From Chloroflexota bacterium (GTDB lineage: Bacteria > Chloroflexota > Anaerolineae > Aggregatilineales > Phototrophicaceae), in assembly GCA_026706455.1 (NCBI GenBank), contig JAPOYS010000052.1, positions 1 through 51,318 of the forward strand: a DNA stretch of 51,318 nt, read 5' to 3'. Below the pieces are notes generated by a model that saw only the letters and a program-made list of their open reading frames with translations, made no database searches and had not been told where the DNA came from. This document shows, one piece after another, positions 8,461 to 17,051 of the stretch (positions within the stretch are counted from its first letter, which is position 1; every line of letters begins with the position of its first letter). A program made the position numbers and the translations under genes.

Positions 8461-9570
8461 TCACTCGCCCAGATTTCGCGCACGGCAGTATTGCATAGGT
8501 CCAGCGCTCTCTGCAAGTCCCTTTAATTCGAGCATGGTCAAGGTACTGGTCACGGTAGCCGTCGGCAATTGGGTCTGGCGCACTATGTTATCTACATGAA
8601 TCGGGTCTGCGCCCAGCTGTCGCAATATGGCGCCTTCCGTCTCGTTTGCCGGTTGGAGCTGCTCGGCCTGGATGCGCGTCTGTTCCTTGACATGGGCGAC
8701 CTCCAGTTCGTCCAGGATATCATCAACAGTTGAAACGAGCTTGGCGCCCTCCTGAATCAACTGGTTGCCGCCGCGTCCCGACGGGCTGAAAATATTATGG
8801 GGCAGGGCGAAGACATCGCGCCCCTGCTCAAGCGCGTGCGAGACTGTGTTGAGGGCGCCGCTCCGCTCCGGCGCTTCCGCGACCAAGACGCCCAAAGACA
8901 TCCCGCTGATGAGCCGGTTGCGCTGCGGGAAATTCTTTGCCAGCGGTTTGGCGCCGAGCGGCAATTCAGTGACGATGGCGCCATTCACTGCGATTTCCTC
9001 AGCCAGATCTTCGTTGGCGCGCGGGTAGACGACGTCAATGCCGGTTCCGACCACGGCGACAGTGCGCCCGCCAGCGTTTAGCGCGCCCCGATGGGCGGCC
9101 GCGTCGATGCCCTGCGCCAAACCCGATACAATCGTGAAGTCTTGATTTGCCAATTGGTATGCCATTTGACTGGCGGCGTCCCAGCCATATTTGCTGGCTT
9201 TGCGCGTGCCAACGACCGCCAGGCAGCGGTCCAGATTTGACTGCAAGTGTCCGCGGATGTAGAGCAACATAGGCTTGTCCGGCAGTTGACGAAGCAAGGG
9301 CGGATATTCCTCGTCGTCGAGCGTGACGAGCGAGGCGTCGGCTGCGGCGACGGCGTCCCTCTCTTTTTCCAGATTTATCGTCCGTCGAGCCTCGCAGAAT
9401 TGCCGGAGCAGAGCCCGCGGCAAATCAAGGCGCATCAAGCTCGCGTCCGGTTCACGCCACAATGCTTCCGCCGAATCAAAGCGGTTCAGAAGGCGCGAAA
9501 CCTTGACGATGCCAAATTTAGGGAGGAGCTGAAGCCCCAGCCAGAATTGTTGATGCGAGCGCGGCTGCAT
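8461..9570 (-). CDS. dprA: DNA processing protein DprA
   Basis: DprA binds single-stranded DNA during natural transformation and loads RecA. At about 369 residues it has an N-terminal helical/SAM-like region, the Rossmann core (VVGTRKAS, SGLAQGIDAAAHRGAL, GTGIDVVYP, NRLISGMS, ALNTVSHALEQGR) and a C-terminal winged-helix-like domain. I start at the ATG at 9570: a longer reading frame goes to 9618 but that codon lies inside the promoter at 9604-9631. First gene of the dprA > manC-like > topA unit. Its presence is compatible with competence, but dprA is also kept in non-competent bacteria. Confidence 0.95.
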   Translation of the reverse strand: MQPRSHQQFWLGLQLLPKFGIVKVSRLLNRFDSAEALWREPDASLMRLDLPRALLRQFCEARRTINLEKERDAVAAADASLVTLDDEEYPPLLRQLPDKPMLLYIRGHLQSNLDRCLAVVGTRKASKYGWDAASQMAYQLANQDFTIVSGLAQGIDAAAHRGALNAGGRTVAVVGTGIDVVYPRANEDLAEEIAVNGAIVTELPLGAKPLAKNFPQRNRLISGMSLGVLVAEAPERSGALNTVSHALEQGRDVFALPHNIFSPSGRGGNQLIQEGAKLVSTVDDILDELEVAHVKEQTRIQAEQLQPANETEGAILRQLGADPIHVDNIVRQTQLPTATVTSTLTMLELKGLAESAGPMQYCRARNLGE

Positions 9571-9603
9571 AAATACTAGCCAATGAAGCGTAAACACCAA
9601 AAG

Positions 9604-9631
9604 CATATAACGCAACAATTTTCTTTGTCAA
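9604..9631 (-). promoter_or_regulatory. Promoter of dprA
   Basis: Minus strand: perfect TTGACA (9631-9626), 16-bp spacer, TATATG (9609-9604). The predicted transcript starts near 9597, leaving a short leader before the ATG at 9570 and excluding the longer dprA start. Confidence 0.65.
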
Positions 9632-9695
9632 GTACACTGCCGATATCGGAGCAGCCGTCGCTCTGGCGCGGTGCTTCGGGAATTGTTGGACGCGG

Positions 9696-10265
9696 CTACG
9701 TAGCGTTGTCGCCTGCTTGGGAGGCCGGGCTGCGCGGCAGCAAGCCATCCGGCAATTGCATGGTGATGCTTTCCGCGTCGAAGTCTATGTTGAGAATCGT
9801 CTCTTCATGCGCGGGAATCAAGACTTCGCCGAAAGTTTCGCTCTCGACAATGTAGACGTCGTTGGCGCCGGTCTGCAAGACTTCTTTCACAGTTCCGATT
9901 TCGACATCGCCGGCAATCACTTTCAAGCCGAGCAACTGGAAAAGATAGTATTGGTCTGCTTCAAGAGGCGCAGCCTGCTCGACGCTGATCATCACCAGCT
10001 TGCCGCGCAGCAACTCAGCCTCGTTGCGATCGCCGCAGCCGGCGACTTGCAGCAGGGCGTATTCCTTGTTGAAGCGGAGGCCTACCAACGCGCGTCGGTC
10101 TAGGTTCGCGGCCTCAGGCGAGTCGCCCAGGTAGACGGTTTTGAGCTGGGAAATTCGCTCAGGATTGTCGCTTAAGACGCGCGTCCGCAGCTCGCCTCGC
10201 AAGCCATGGGGGCGTAGGATCTCACCGATTACCAGGTATCTGGGCTGGGCGCGCGCGCTTGCCAC
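9696..10265 (-). CDS. rimM: Ribosome maturation factor RimM
   Basis: RimM binds ribosomal protein S19 and helps mature the 30S head. 189 residues: N-terminal beta-barrel (YLVIGEILRPHGLRGELRTR), then the PRC-barrel domain (YYLFQLLGLKV ... GTVKEVLQTGANDVYIVE ... EVLIPAHEETI). The start is GTG. Last gene of the ffh-rpsP-khpA-rimM operon and 7 bp after khpA. trmD, which often follows, is absent: the next gene is dprA with its own promoter. Confidence 0.96.
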   Translation of the reverse strand: MASARAQPRYLVIGEILRPHGLRGELRTRVLSDNPERISQLKTVYLGDSPEAANLDRRALVGLRFNKEYALLQVAGCGDRNEAELLRGKLVMISVEQAAPLEADQYYLFQLLGLKVIAGDVEIGTVKEVLQTGANDVYIVESETFGEVLIPAHEETILNIDFDAESITMQLPDGLLPRSPASQAGDNAT

Positions 10266-10272
10266 CGGAGGG

Positions 10273-10551
10273 CTATTCGATTTCCAGAATCACCCGCCGG
10301 CGCCGCTCGCGTCCGCGGTCCTGATCGGGCGACGGGAGGGCGCGCAGCAGGGCGCGAATCGAATTGGCCACGCGGCCGTTGCGCCCGATGACGCGGCCCA
10401 TATCGTCAGACGCGACCGACAACTCGAGAATGAGGCTGCGGTTGGTCTCTTTGCGCTTCACCCTGACTTCGTCCGGCGCATTGACCAGATTCTCCGCGAT
10501 GTATTGAACCAATTCTTCTTCCATCGTGGGGCGCTCAGTCGTCTCGCTCAA
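10273..10551 (-). CDS. khpA: KH-domain RNA-binding protein KhpA
   Basis: Small KH protein (92 residues) that binds RNA, in other bacteria with KhpB, affecting cell division and small-RNA regulation. It has a short N-terminal tail, [17 protein letters not shown], and the KH motif with [21 protein letters not shown]. The TTG at 10551 overlaps the rpsP stop as TTGA and has GGAG 8 nt upstream; an ATG at 10524 gives the more usual N-terminus and is the alternative. The C-terminus is Arg-rich ([13 protein letters not shown]). Confidence 0.93.
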   Translation of the reverse strand: MSETTERPTMEEELVQYIAENLVNAPDEVRVKRKETNRSLILELSVASDDMGRVIGRNGRVANSIRALLRALPSPDQDRGRERRRRVILEIE

Positions 10552-10958
10552 TTGTCATTCTCCGCCGCCAAGCGCTTGGCTTCACGCGCTTTGATCTTGC
10601 TTTCGCCATCGCCGGGCGCCGGATGATTCGTCTTTGGGCTCGGCAATTCCGGGCGGTTTTCTTCCGCTTCTCGGACGAGGTCTTCCATGCTTTCGCCGGC
10701 GCGCAGGCGCTGGAAGCGCTCCCAGGTGCCGGTGTGTTCCAACAGGCGGCGCACGGCATCGCTGGGCTGCGCGCCGACGCTGAGCCAGTACAAGGCGCGG
10801 TCTTCAGCGATGATTTCAGTCGTGGGTCGGGTGCGCGGGTTGTAGTGCCCGATATTCTCCAGATAGCTGCCGTTGCGCGCCTTGCGCTGGTCGGTGACCA
10901 CGACGCGGTAGCTCGGCTGGCGTTTCAAGCCTTGACGGCGAAGACGAATACGAACCAT
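10548..10958 (-). CDS. rpsP: 30S ribosomal protein S16 with C-terminal extension
   Basis: S16 binds 16S rRNA in the body of the small subunit. The first 80 or so residues are canonical ([20 protein letters not shown], then [11 protein letters not shown]). At 136 residues it is about 50 longer than the common form; the extra tail is acidic and then Lys/Arg-rich and looks disordered. AGGAG lies 7 nt before the ATG. It is 22 bp downstream of ffh and overlaps khpA by 4 bp. Confidence 0.97.
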   Translation of the reverse strand: MVRIRLRRQGLKRQPSYRVVVTDQRKARNGSYLENIGHYNPRTRPTTEIIAEDRALYWLSVGAQPSDAVRRLLEHTGTWERFQRLRAGESMEDLVREAEENRPELPSPKTNHPAPGDGESKIKAREAKRLAAENDN

Positions 10959-10980
10959 GTTTATTCTCCTACTGCCCGGC

Positions 10981-12300
10981 TTATGCGGTTAAGCCGGGGA
11001 TATTGGGCATTTTGCCTCTGCTGAGTTGATTCATGAGCCGGCTCATCTGCTTGAATTGCTTGAGCAGATCGTTGACATCGCGGACTTCGACGCCGCTGCC
11101 GGCGGCGATTCGCTTTTTGCGGCTGGCTTTCAGGATGCGCGGATGGCGGCGTTCGCGCGGCGTCATCGAATTGATAATCGCCTCGACTTTCTTGATGCGC
11201 TTTTCGATGTCCTCGTCATCGAAATCGGCTTGCATCTGCAATTTTGACATGCCGGGTATCATGCCGAGGACCTTGCCCATAGGACCCATGCGGCGGATCT
11301 TCTGCAATTGGTCGAGGAAATCCTGCAAAGAAAACTCGTTCTTCATAATCTTGCTTTGCAGGCGCAGGGCTTCTTCCTCTTCATACAGGGTCTCGGTTTT
11401 CTCGATCAGCGATATGATGTCGCCCATGCCGAGAATGCGTTGAGCGATGCGATCCGGGTGGAATAACTCAAGCGTGTCGGCGCTGACCTTTTCACCCGTG
11501 CCCATATACTTGATCGGCACGCCGGTCACCGCGCGCATGGACAGGGCGGCGCCACCGCGGGCATCGCCGTCTACGCGGGTCAGGATCAAGCCGGTGAAGC
11601 CGCGCGCGATGTTGACCGCTTCCTGCCCGGTCATGGCGTCGGCGACCAGGAGAATTTCCGCCGGCGCCGCGATGCGCTTGATCGCTTCCAGCTCATCCAT
11701 CCGCGTCTCGTCGATTTGCAGACGTCCGGCTGTATCCACAAGCACGACATCAATTGCGGATTCGCGGGCATGCTTGAGGCCGCGCTTCACGATCTCTGGC
11801 GGCGAAGCGCTCGCGCCCTCCTCGTAATAGGGGACGTTGATCTGCTTCGCGAGCGTGACCAATTGGTCAACGGCGGCCGGGCGGTAGGTGTCGGCCGCGA
11901 TCATCAGCGGTTTGCGCCCGTCAGCGCGCAGGCGGAGCGCCAGTTTCGCCGTATTGGTCGTTTTGCCCGAGCCCTGCAAGCCGACCATCATGATGACGTG
12001 CGGCTTCGTGCTGCCGCTGAAGCTCAAGCGCCCCGGCTCGCCCAGCATATCGACCATCTCTTCATGGATGATCTTGACGACCTGCTCGCTCGGCTTCAGC
12101 GCCTTGTGGACCTCTTCGCCCAGCGCGCGCTCGCGCACGTCCTTGATGAAGTCTTTGACGATTGGCAGGGCAACGTCGGCTTCCAGCAGCGCCATGCGCA
12201 CCTCGCGCATGACCGCTTTGACGTCCGCTTCCTTGACGCGCCCGCCCTTGCGCAAACCTTCAAAGGCGGTGTCCAGTCTTTGGCTGAGCGATTCAAACAT
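10981..12300 (-). CDS. ffh: Signal recognition particle protein Ffh (SRP54)
   Basis: SRP GTPase that binds signal sequences on the ribosome and delivers them to FtsY. 439 residues: N-domain four-helix bundle, G-domain (GLQGSGKTT for the P-loop, [15 protein letters not shown] with Arg for the usual Lys) and Met-rich M-domain ([25 protein letters not shown]). I start at the ATG at 12300, which gives MFESLSQRL and has GGGAAG upstream; an ATG four codons earlier has no ribosome site. Promoter at 12331-12359. Heads the operon with rpsP, khpA and rimM. Confidence 0.98.
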   Translation of the reverse strand: MFESLSQRLDTAFEGLRKGGRVKEADVKAVMREVRMALLEADVALPIVKDFIKDVRERALGEEVHKALKPSEQVVKIIHEEMVDMLGEPGRLSFSGSTKPHVIMMVGLQGSGKTTNTAKLALRLRADGRKPLMIAADTYRPAAVDQLVTLAKQINVPYYEEGASASPPEIVKRGLKHARESAIDVVLVDTAGRLQIDETRMDELEAIKRIAAPAEILLVADAMTGQEAVNIARGFTGLILTRVDGDARGGAALSMRAVTGVPIKYMGTGEKVSADTLELFHPDRIAQRILGMGDIISLIEKTETLYEEEEALRLQSKIMKNEFSLQDFLDQLQKIRRMGPMGKVLGMIPGMSKLQMQADFDDEDIEKRIKKVEAIINSMTPRERRHPRILKASRKKRIAAGSGVEVRDVNDLLKQFKQMSRLMNQLSRGKMPNIPGLTA

Positions 12301-12330
12301 GGAACTTCCCATCGAAATCAGCGATGAAGC

Positions 12331-12359
12331 ATTCTAGGCTAGAGTCGCGGCTTAGTCAA
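12331..12359 (-). promoter_or_regulatory. Promoter of the ffh-rpsP-khpA-rimM operon
   Basis: Minus strand: TTGACT, 17-bp spacer, TAGAAT, giving a transcript start near 12324 and a leader of about 24 nt. One of the best vegetative sigma-factor promoters in the window. Confidence 0.75.
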
Positions 12360-12381
12360 GGCGGCGCTTGCTGGGGCAGCG

Positions 12382-12411
12382 GCAAATGTGACGGATAAAA
12401 TGCACATTTGC
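12382..12411. repeat. Perfect 9-bp inverted repeat upstream of the ffh promoter
   Basis: GCAAATGTG, 12-nt spacer, CACATTTGC. It lies 23 bp upstream of the ffh -35 box. It could be an operator or a hairpin at the end of the MFS transcript; no T-run follows on either strand. Confidence 0.45.
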
Positions 12412-12428
12412 GATCATGGAGTATTTTT

Positions 12429-12447
12429 CACCACCGAGGACACCGAG
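12429..12447. repeat. CACCACCGAGGACACCGAG motif, possible dispersed repeat
   Basis: The sequence resembles the ACCACAGAGGACACAGAG-type motif that I recall between genes in many unrelated bacteria. Only one copy is in the window, so repeat status is inferred. It is AT-flanked, unlike the surrounding GC-rich DNA. Confidence 0.3.
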
Positions 12448-12524
12448 ATAATTTTGATCGTTTTGCAGAGTCCTCATAGTCGGAGGTTTCTGCTGGTCAT
12501 TCGGGATCTTCATTTTCAGATTGG

Positions 12525-12540
12525 GCGCATGCGAATGCGC
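12525..12540. repeat. Small GC hairpin after the MFS gene
   Basis: GCGCAT, GCGA loop, ATGCGC: a perfect 6-bp stem 5 bp past the MFS stop on the minus strand. A T-run is missing, so it is only a possible terminator or RNA-stabilising hairpin for the long alaS-to-MFS transcript. Confidence 0.3.
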
Positions 12541-12545
12541 GCCTA

Positions 12546-13733
12546 TCAATCCGCCTGGCTACCGCCGACCGGCACATAGCGCAGCATCACGAAAAATGCG
12601 AGCAAGCCCAGTGAACCGGCTACCATGCCGATGAATATAAAGTTTCCGCCGCTAAGTTTGTAGATCAAGGCGCCGGCCGCAGCGCCCGCCACTCTTCCCA
12701 GCGAATGCGCGCCGACGTTGGCGCTCATCATCACAGCGCGCGCGTCGGGCAGGATTTCGCTGAAGAGCGGAATCGCCGAGACGATCGAGGTTTCGATGGC
12801 GATGAACATCACAAAGATGGCGAACATGGCCAGGGGCAGACTGAAGTTCAAGTGGGGAATGATGAAGAAACAGATGGCGGCGAACATCATGCCCCACATC
12901 GAGGTCGGCTTGGTTCCAAGTCGATCGGCCAAGGTGATGACGATGATCTCGCCAATGACCTCCGCCACAGCGATCACGATGGTGACGGCGCCGAGGGCGG
13001 TTAGCACGAGGGCGAAGCTGTCTTCCATCCACAGGCCGTAATTGATATAGAAGATCTCGTGCGCCGCCGTCAGGCAAAGTGTATAGAACAGCGCGAAAAG
13101 AGCCGGCGGGTACGAACTGACCACGCGCATGGCCGCCAGCGGACCCATGACACGAATCGCGCTAGGCTGCTTTGCCTTGTCGTCGGCTTCGACGAAGAGC
13201 CACAGCGCCAGCGCGCTCAAGGCCAAGAGAATGGCGAGAAAGACGAATATCGCCCGCATGGTGCTGACTTCCAGCAGAAAGCCGGCGACCGGAGCGGCGA
13301 TCACCAAGGACAGCGCCCAACTGAGCTCGGCGATGCCCATCACCCGCGCGCGCCGGCTGAAGTGAATGATGTCGCCCAGATAGGCCTGGAATGTCGGATC
13401 GTAAATGATCTTGCCGAGGCCAAATCCGAACATGACCAGCACAAAAACGCCGTAATCCGAAAAGACCGCGCCCAAAATACTGATGCCGGTCATCAGCAGC
13501 AGCGCGCCGACCATCACCGCTTTTTTGCCATAGTGTTCTGATACAGTGCCTAAAAGCGGACTGAGTAAGCCAGCTGCGTTGGTCAAGGCGATGACATTTT
13601 GTATGCTATCGGCTGATACGCCAAAAGCGAGGCCGATGGAAGCGACGAAGGGATAAGGAAAACGCTTGGATACATTGATGGCCAGTCGCGCGAAGACGAT
13701 GGCGAAGATCGACTTGTAGACTTTGTCGCTCAA
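12546..13733 (-). CDS. MFS transporter
   Basis: 395 residues with about twelve membrane segments and the loop between TM2 and TM3 reading EHYGKKAVM, close to the MFS GxxxD/R-x-G-R-K motif, so a major facilitator. The substrate cannot be told from sequence. The start is TTG at 13733 (MSDKVYK); no ATG lies nearby in frame, so the start is less certain than the gene. Last member of the long minus-strand run from alaS; 26 bp after the phosphomutase-like gene. Confidence 0.85.
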   Translation of the reverse strand: MSDKVYKSIFAIVFARLAINVSKRFPYPFVASIGLAFGVSADSIQNVIALTNAAGLLSPLLGTVSEHYGKKAVMVGALLLMTGISILGAVFSDYGVFVLVMFGFGLGKIIYDPTFQAYLGDIIHFSRRARVMGIAELSWALSLVIAAPVAGFLLEVSTMRAIFVFLAILLALSALALWLFVEADDKAKQPSAIRVMGPLAAMRVVSSYPPALFALFYTLCLTAAHEIFYINYGLWMEDSFALVLTALGAVTIVIAVAEVIGEIIVITLADRLGTKPTSMWGMMFAAICFFIIPHLNFSLPLAMFAIFVMFIAIETSIVSAIPLFSEILPDARAVMMSANVGAHSLGRVAGAAAGALIYKLSGGNFIFIGMVAGSLGLLAFFVMLRYVPVGGSQAD

Positions 13734-13759
13734 GGGCGTCTCGATTCTTCAGGCAGCCT

Positions 13760-14677
13760 TCAGCCGCTTTCGAAGAGCATTCTATCACAGGCGGGTACGA
13801 AGTCCGTCAGGCTGCGGTAGTCCCGCGCAAACTCGGCGGCGCGCGCCCCGAGCACGACAGTTGGCACCTCGTTGAGCGTATGCCGGCGCCCGCTCAGATC
13901 CTCCATATTGCCGTGATCGCTAGTGATGACGACCAAGCCTTCGTCGGCCTGCCATTCCGCTAGAAGGCCGCCCAGCACAGCGTCGAAGCGCTCCAGAATC
14001 CGAAGGCCTCGTTCGAGCGTGCCGCGATGCCCGATGCGGTCGGTGAGCCAGTGCGAATGGAATGCGAAGTCGTAGCCGCGAGACAACTTTGCCATCAGCT
14101 TGCCCGCTTCTCGGGGCGAGTATCGGGGCAGGCTCTCGAATCCGAGATGAGCGCGCCAACTGTCCGTCGTCCACTCGGCGGTCAGCGCCCGGCGAGCTAT
14201 AACATCGTCAAGGGTGAAGTGCGGCAATCCGGACTCGTAGGCAGCCTGCTGCACGCTCGAACGCAAAGTCTTGCCGCGCGCGAAATCGGCCAGCAGACGC
14301 GGCGGATAAGCGGTCAGCAGCCGCGCCGATTTGCCGCGCAGCTCCAGGCGTTTGAAGTAGCTGTGCTCGGCGATCAGGGCGCGCGTTTTCGCTTCTGGTT
14401 TGGGTCCGTAGTGACGTCCGATAAGCCGGGGCGCATTCACGCCGGTGAGCAGGCTGGCTTGCCCAGTGCCGCTTTGCGGACGTCCAGGAACGCCGAGCCG
14501 CGCATCGGTGGGGATGAATACGGCTTCGGCGCTTTCCTGGGGACCGGTCGTAGCCAGCCAGCGCTTGCCGTTCGCGAGCCCCCGCATGAACGGCGTGTCG
14601 GCCAGCGCGAAAGGGTTGCTTTCCGGATCGTCGGCGCCGAGACCGATACCGTCCAGAAACAGTGTTAATACGCGCAT
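13760..14677 (-). CDS. Phosphoglycerate-mutase-like metalloenzyme
   Basis: About 305 residues of the alkaline phosphatase/iPGM superfamily. Visible features: LFLDGIGLG at the N-terminus (first metal Asp), PQSGTGQASLLTG about 67-79 (the nucleophile region, Ser or Thr), DRIGHRG, TSDHGNMEDL near 250 and RRHTLNEVPTVV (metal His). It is much shorter than true 2,3-bisphosphoglycerate-independent mutase (about 510 residues), lacking the inserted transferase domain, so it is more likely a phosphatase or phosphodiesterase of this fold. Substrate unknown. Lies 28 bp downstream of the MBL gene in the long operon. Confidence 0.85.
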   Translation of the reverse strand: MRVLTLFLDGIGLGADDPESNPFALADTPFMRGLANGKRWLATTGPQESAEAVFIPTDARLGVPGRPQSGTGQASLLTGVNAPRLIGRHYGPKPEAKTRALIAEHSYFKRLELRGKSARLLTAYPPRLLADFARGKTLRSSVQQAAYESGLPHFTLDDVIARRALTAEWTTDSWRAHLGFESLPRYSPREAGKLMAKLSRGYDFAFHSHWLTDRIGHRGTLERGLRILERFDAVLGGLLAEWQADEGLVVITSDHGNMEDLSGRRHTLNEVPTVVLGARAAEFARDYRSLTDFVPACDRMLFESG

Positions 14678-14705
14678 TGCAATGGGGGCGGATCCGCTTC
14701 GCCGG

Positions 14706-15365
14706 TCACGAGCGGTCGGCGTCGTATGACAGAATGAACGGGTTGGTCAAGCGCTCGCGGCCGATGGTTGTGCCGCCCATGTGCCCGGGCAGCACTTGCA
14801 CGTCATCGTCGAGAACCAGCAGCTGCTCGAAGATGGATTGCATCAGCAGGTTTTGGTCGCCGCCGGGCAGATCGGTGCGACCAATGCTGCCGGCGAACAG
14901 GGTATCGCCACTGAATAACACCTTGTGCTGGGCGAGATAAAAGCTGAGGTGGCCGGGCGCGTGCCCTGGCGTATAAAGGCTCTGCAGGCGAATCGAGTCC
15001 AACTCAATCGTTTCGCTTTCGCTGCTGAGCAATCGATCGGGCGCGGCGGCGGCTGGCAGGCGTCCTAAGCCAAAATACTGCCCTTGCAGCGGAATCTCAT
15101 CCAAGAGCGCTGCGCAGTCCTCGTGAATGAGAAAGGGAATCTGCAATTGCCGCTTGATCTCGGCGCTCGCCAGCACGTGGTCGAGGTGCGCGTGCGTTGC
15201 CAGCATCAGCTTGATGGTCCAGCCTTCGTCGGCAGCCGCCCGCATGATTGCCGGCGCGTTGTCAACGGGATCAATCAAGATGGCATTGCCCCTGTCTATA
15301 TCAGCGACCAAGTAGGCGTTTGTGGCGAAGGGGCCGAGGGTCAGCGACTTAATTCTGATCGTCAT
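14706..15365 (-). CDS. MBL-fold hydrolase, glyoxalase II-like
   Basis: 219 residues resembling small YcbL-type glyoxalase II proteins, which hydrolyse thioesters such as S-lactoylglutathione or related thiols. Metal ligands: THAHLDH near 56-62, GHAPGH, the bridging Asp in FSGDTLF, and PGHMG. The motif GSIGRTDLPGGD after the Asp is typical of this subgroup. I start at the ATG at 15365, which has AGGA 7 nt upstream; it is 10 bp after the murJ stop. The true substrate in an organism that may lack glutathione is unknown. Confidence 0.9.
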   Translation of the reverse strand: MTIRIKSLTLGPFATNAYLVADIDRGNAILIDPVDNAPAIMRAAADEGWTIKLMLATHAHLDHVLASAEIKRQLQIPFLIHEDCAALLDEIPLQGQYFGLGRLPAAAAPDRLLSSESETIELDSIRLQSLYTPGHAPGHLSFYLAQHKVLFSGDTLFAGSIGRTDLPGGDQNLLMQSIFEQLLVLDDDVQVLPGHMGGTTIGRERLTNPFILSYDADRS

Positions 15366-15375
15366 GTGGTTCCTT

Positions 15376-17043
15376 TCAGGCGCTGTTGGGATCCTGTCTA
15401 ATGATAGCCGCAATTTCCCGGATTTCCCGCATCTTCAGCAGAACGGCGACAATAATGAATACAAGCAATCCGACGACGCCTTCCAGCGTTAGGCGCAAGA
15501 TCGTGAAGCTTAGGCTCTGGCTCGAGACGACTCCGAGCCAGAGGAGGTCGACAAGGACAATGGCGGCGGCCATGACGAGCGATGCCGCGAGCGTCTTCAG
15601 CAGCGCGCGCGCGAGCGTATCCTCGTGAATGCCCTGCCAGCGGCGGCGGAGGATGACAAGCAGAGCAACAACCTCAAACATGACGCCGAGAGAGTTGGCG
15701 AGCGCCAAGCCGCTGACATTGCCGATTTCACGCTGCAAGCCCAGGTGGGCGAAGGAATGAGCCGCCGAGTTTAGGAGCGCGTTGGCGTCAACCGCGCGCA
15801 GGTCGCTGAAAAGGAAGGCGGCGACAAAATTGATAGCGGCGCCGCCCAGCGCGGCGAAGAGCGGCGTCAAGGTGTCTTTGTCTGCGTAAAAGCTGCGCGC
15901 GATAACTTCCAGCGCCGAATGCACGATCAAGCCCAGCGTGAACATGCTCAGCGTGCTGTACACCAGAGCCGAAGCTGAGGCGTCAAATGCGCCGCGCTCA
16001 AGCAGGCTGATGAGCGGTCGGCCCAAGACAATCAGACCGACGGCCGCGGGAATGCTGCTGATCAAGATAAAGCGCAGCGCGCCTGTCATCGCGCCGCGTT
16101 TGCCCGCCTGGTCATCCACTTCGCTCAAAGCAGCCAGTGTAGGGAAGATCACGATGCCCATCGCCGTGCCGATCAAGGTCTGTGGAATCTGCATGAGCCG
16201 CCAGCCCCAATCCAGCGCGCTCACAGAACCGACGCCCAGGCGCGAGGCGATGTTATTCATCACAAGAAAGTTCAAACTGAAGACGCCCAAGCCGCCGATC
16301 CGAGGCAGCATCAAGCGAATGACCCGCCAAAGCTGTGGGTTGCGCAATCCCAAGTCGAAACGCCAGCGCATCTTGTAGCGGATTAGACCGGGAACCTGGA
16401 TCGAGAAATGGAGCGCCGCGCCCAAGACCGCGCCATAGGCGATGCCATGAACGCCGAAGCGCGGCAGCAGGAAGAGCACGCCCGCAAGAATGCCGATGTC
16501 GAACATGATCGGCGCCAGAGCGGGCAGCAGGAAGTGCTGATGCGAATTGAGGATGCCGCTGAATATGCCGCTTATGGAGAAGATGATTGTGCTGAGCAGC
16601 AGGATGCGCATCATGTCTGTCGTATTCTGGGCGGTGAGCGCGTCAAAGCCGGGCGCGACAACATTGCTCACAAGCCAGGGCGCCATGAGGAAAACGGCTG
16701 CGCTAATCAGCAGCGCCAGCGAGAATATGAAGTTGATCAGGTTGCTCGCTAGCTTCCAGGCGGATTCCTGGTTGCCGATGGCGAGAAAGCCACTGAAGAC
16801 GGGGATGAAGGCGTGAGTCAGCGCGCCGCCCGAGATGAGGATCACAATCAGCTCGGGGATGCGATTGGCGGCTACATAGGCGTCTAGTTCGCTGCCGACG
16901 CCGAATGCCTGCGCGATGATCAAGGTCTGCAGGAGGCTGATCAGCTTGGCGGCTGCAAAGGCGACCATGACGATGAGCGTCGAGCGGGCGATGCTGCGGT
17001 TGCGCTGCCAATGCGAGAGCCCAGCTTTACTGCGCGCAGCCAT
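15376..17043 (-). CDS. murJ: Lipid II flippase MurJ
   Basis: MurJ (MviN) of the MOP exporter superfamily flips lipid-linked peptidoglycan precursor across the membrane. 555 residues, about 14 membrane segments, with the family N-terminus (LISLLQTLIIAQAFGVGSELDAYVAA) and the conserved arginines near TM1. Upstream, 8 bp away, is the C39-like/TPR gene; downstream is the MBL gene. Its presence implies a peptidoglycan-type wall, in keeping with the LysM and M23 proteins elsewhere in the window. Confidence 0.95.
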   Translation of the reverse strand: MAARSKAGLSHWQRNRSIARSTLIVMVAFAAAKLISLLQTLIIAQAFGVGSELDAYVAANRIPELIVILISGGALTHAFIPVFSGFLAIGNQESAWKLASNLINFIFSLALLISAAVFLMAPWLVSNVVAPGFDALTAQNTTDMMRILLLSTIIFSISGIFSGILNSHQHFLLPALAPIMFDIGILAGVLFLLPRFGVHGIAYGAVLGAALHFSIQVPGLIRYKMRWRFDLGLRNPQLWRVIRLMLPRIGGLGVFSLNFLVMNNIASRLGVGSVSALDWGWRLMQIPQTLIGTAMGIVIFPTLAALSEVDDQAGKRGAMTGALRFILISSIPAAVGLIVLGRPLISLLERGAFDASASALVYSTLSMFTLGLIVHSALEVIARSFYADKDTLTPLFAALGGAAINFVAAFLFSDLRAVDANALLNSAAHSFAHLGLQREIGNVSGLALANSLGVMFEVVALLVILRRRWQGIHEDTLARALLKTLAASLVMAAAIVLVDLLWLGVVSSQSLSFTILRLTLEGVVGLLVFIIVAVLLKMREIREIAAIIRQDPNSA

Positions 17044-17051
17044 GCCTCAAC

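Noticed and set aside
12382-12411. Inverted repeat as an intrinsic terminator
   Set aside because: No T-run follows the stem in either direction and the loop is 12 nt.
12352-12549. Small open frame on the minus strand (65 codons)
   Set aside because: It runs through the inverted repeat and the repeat-like motif, has no ribosome site and no recognisable family.
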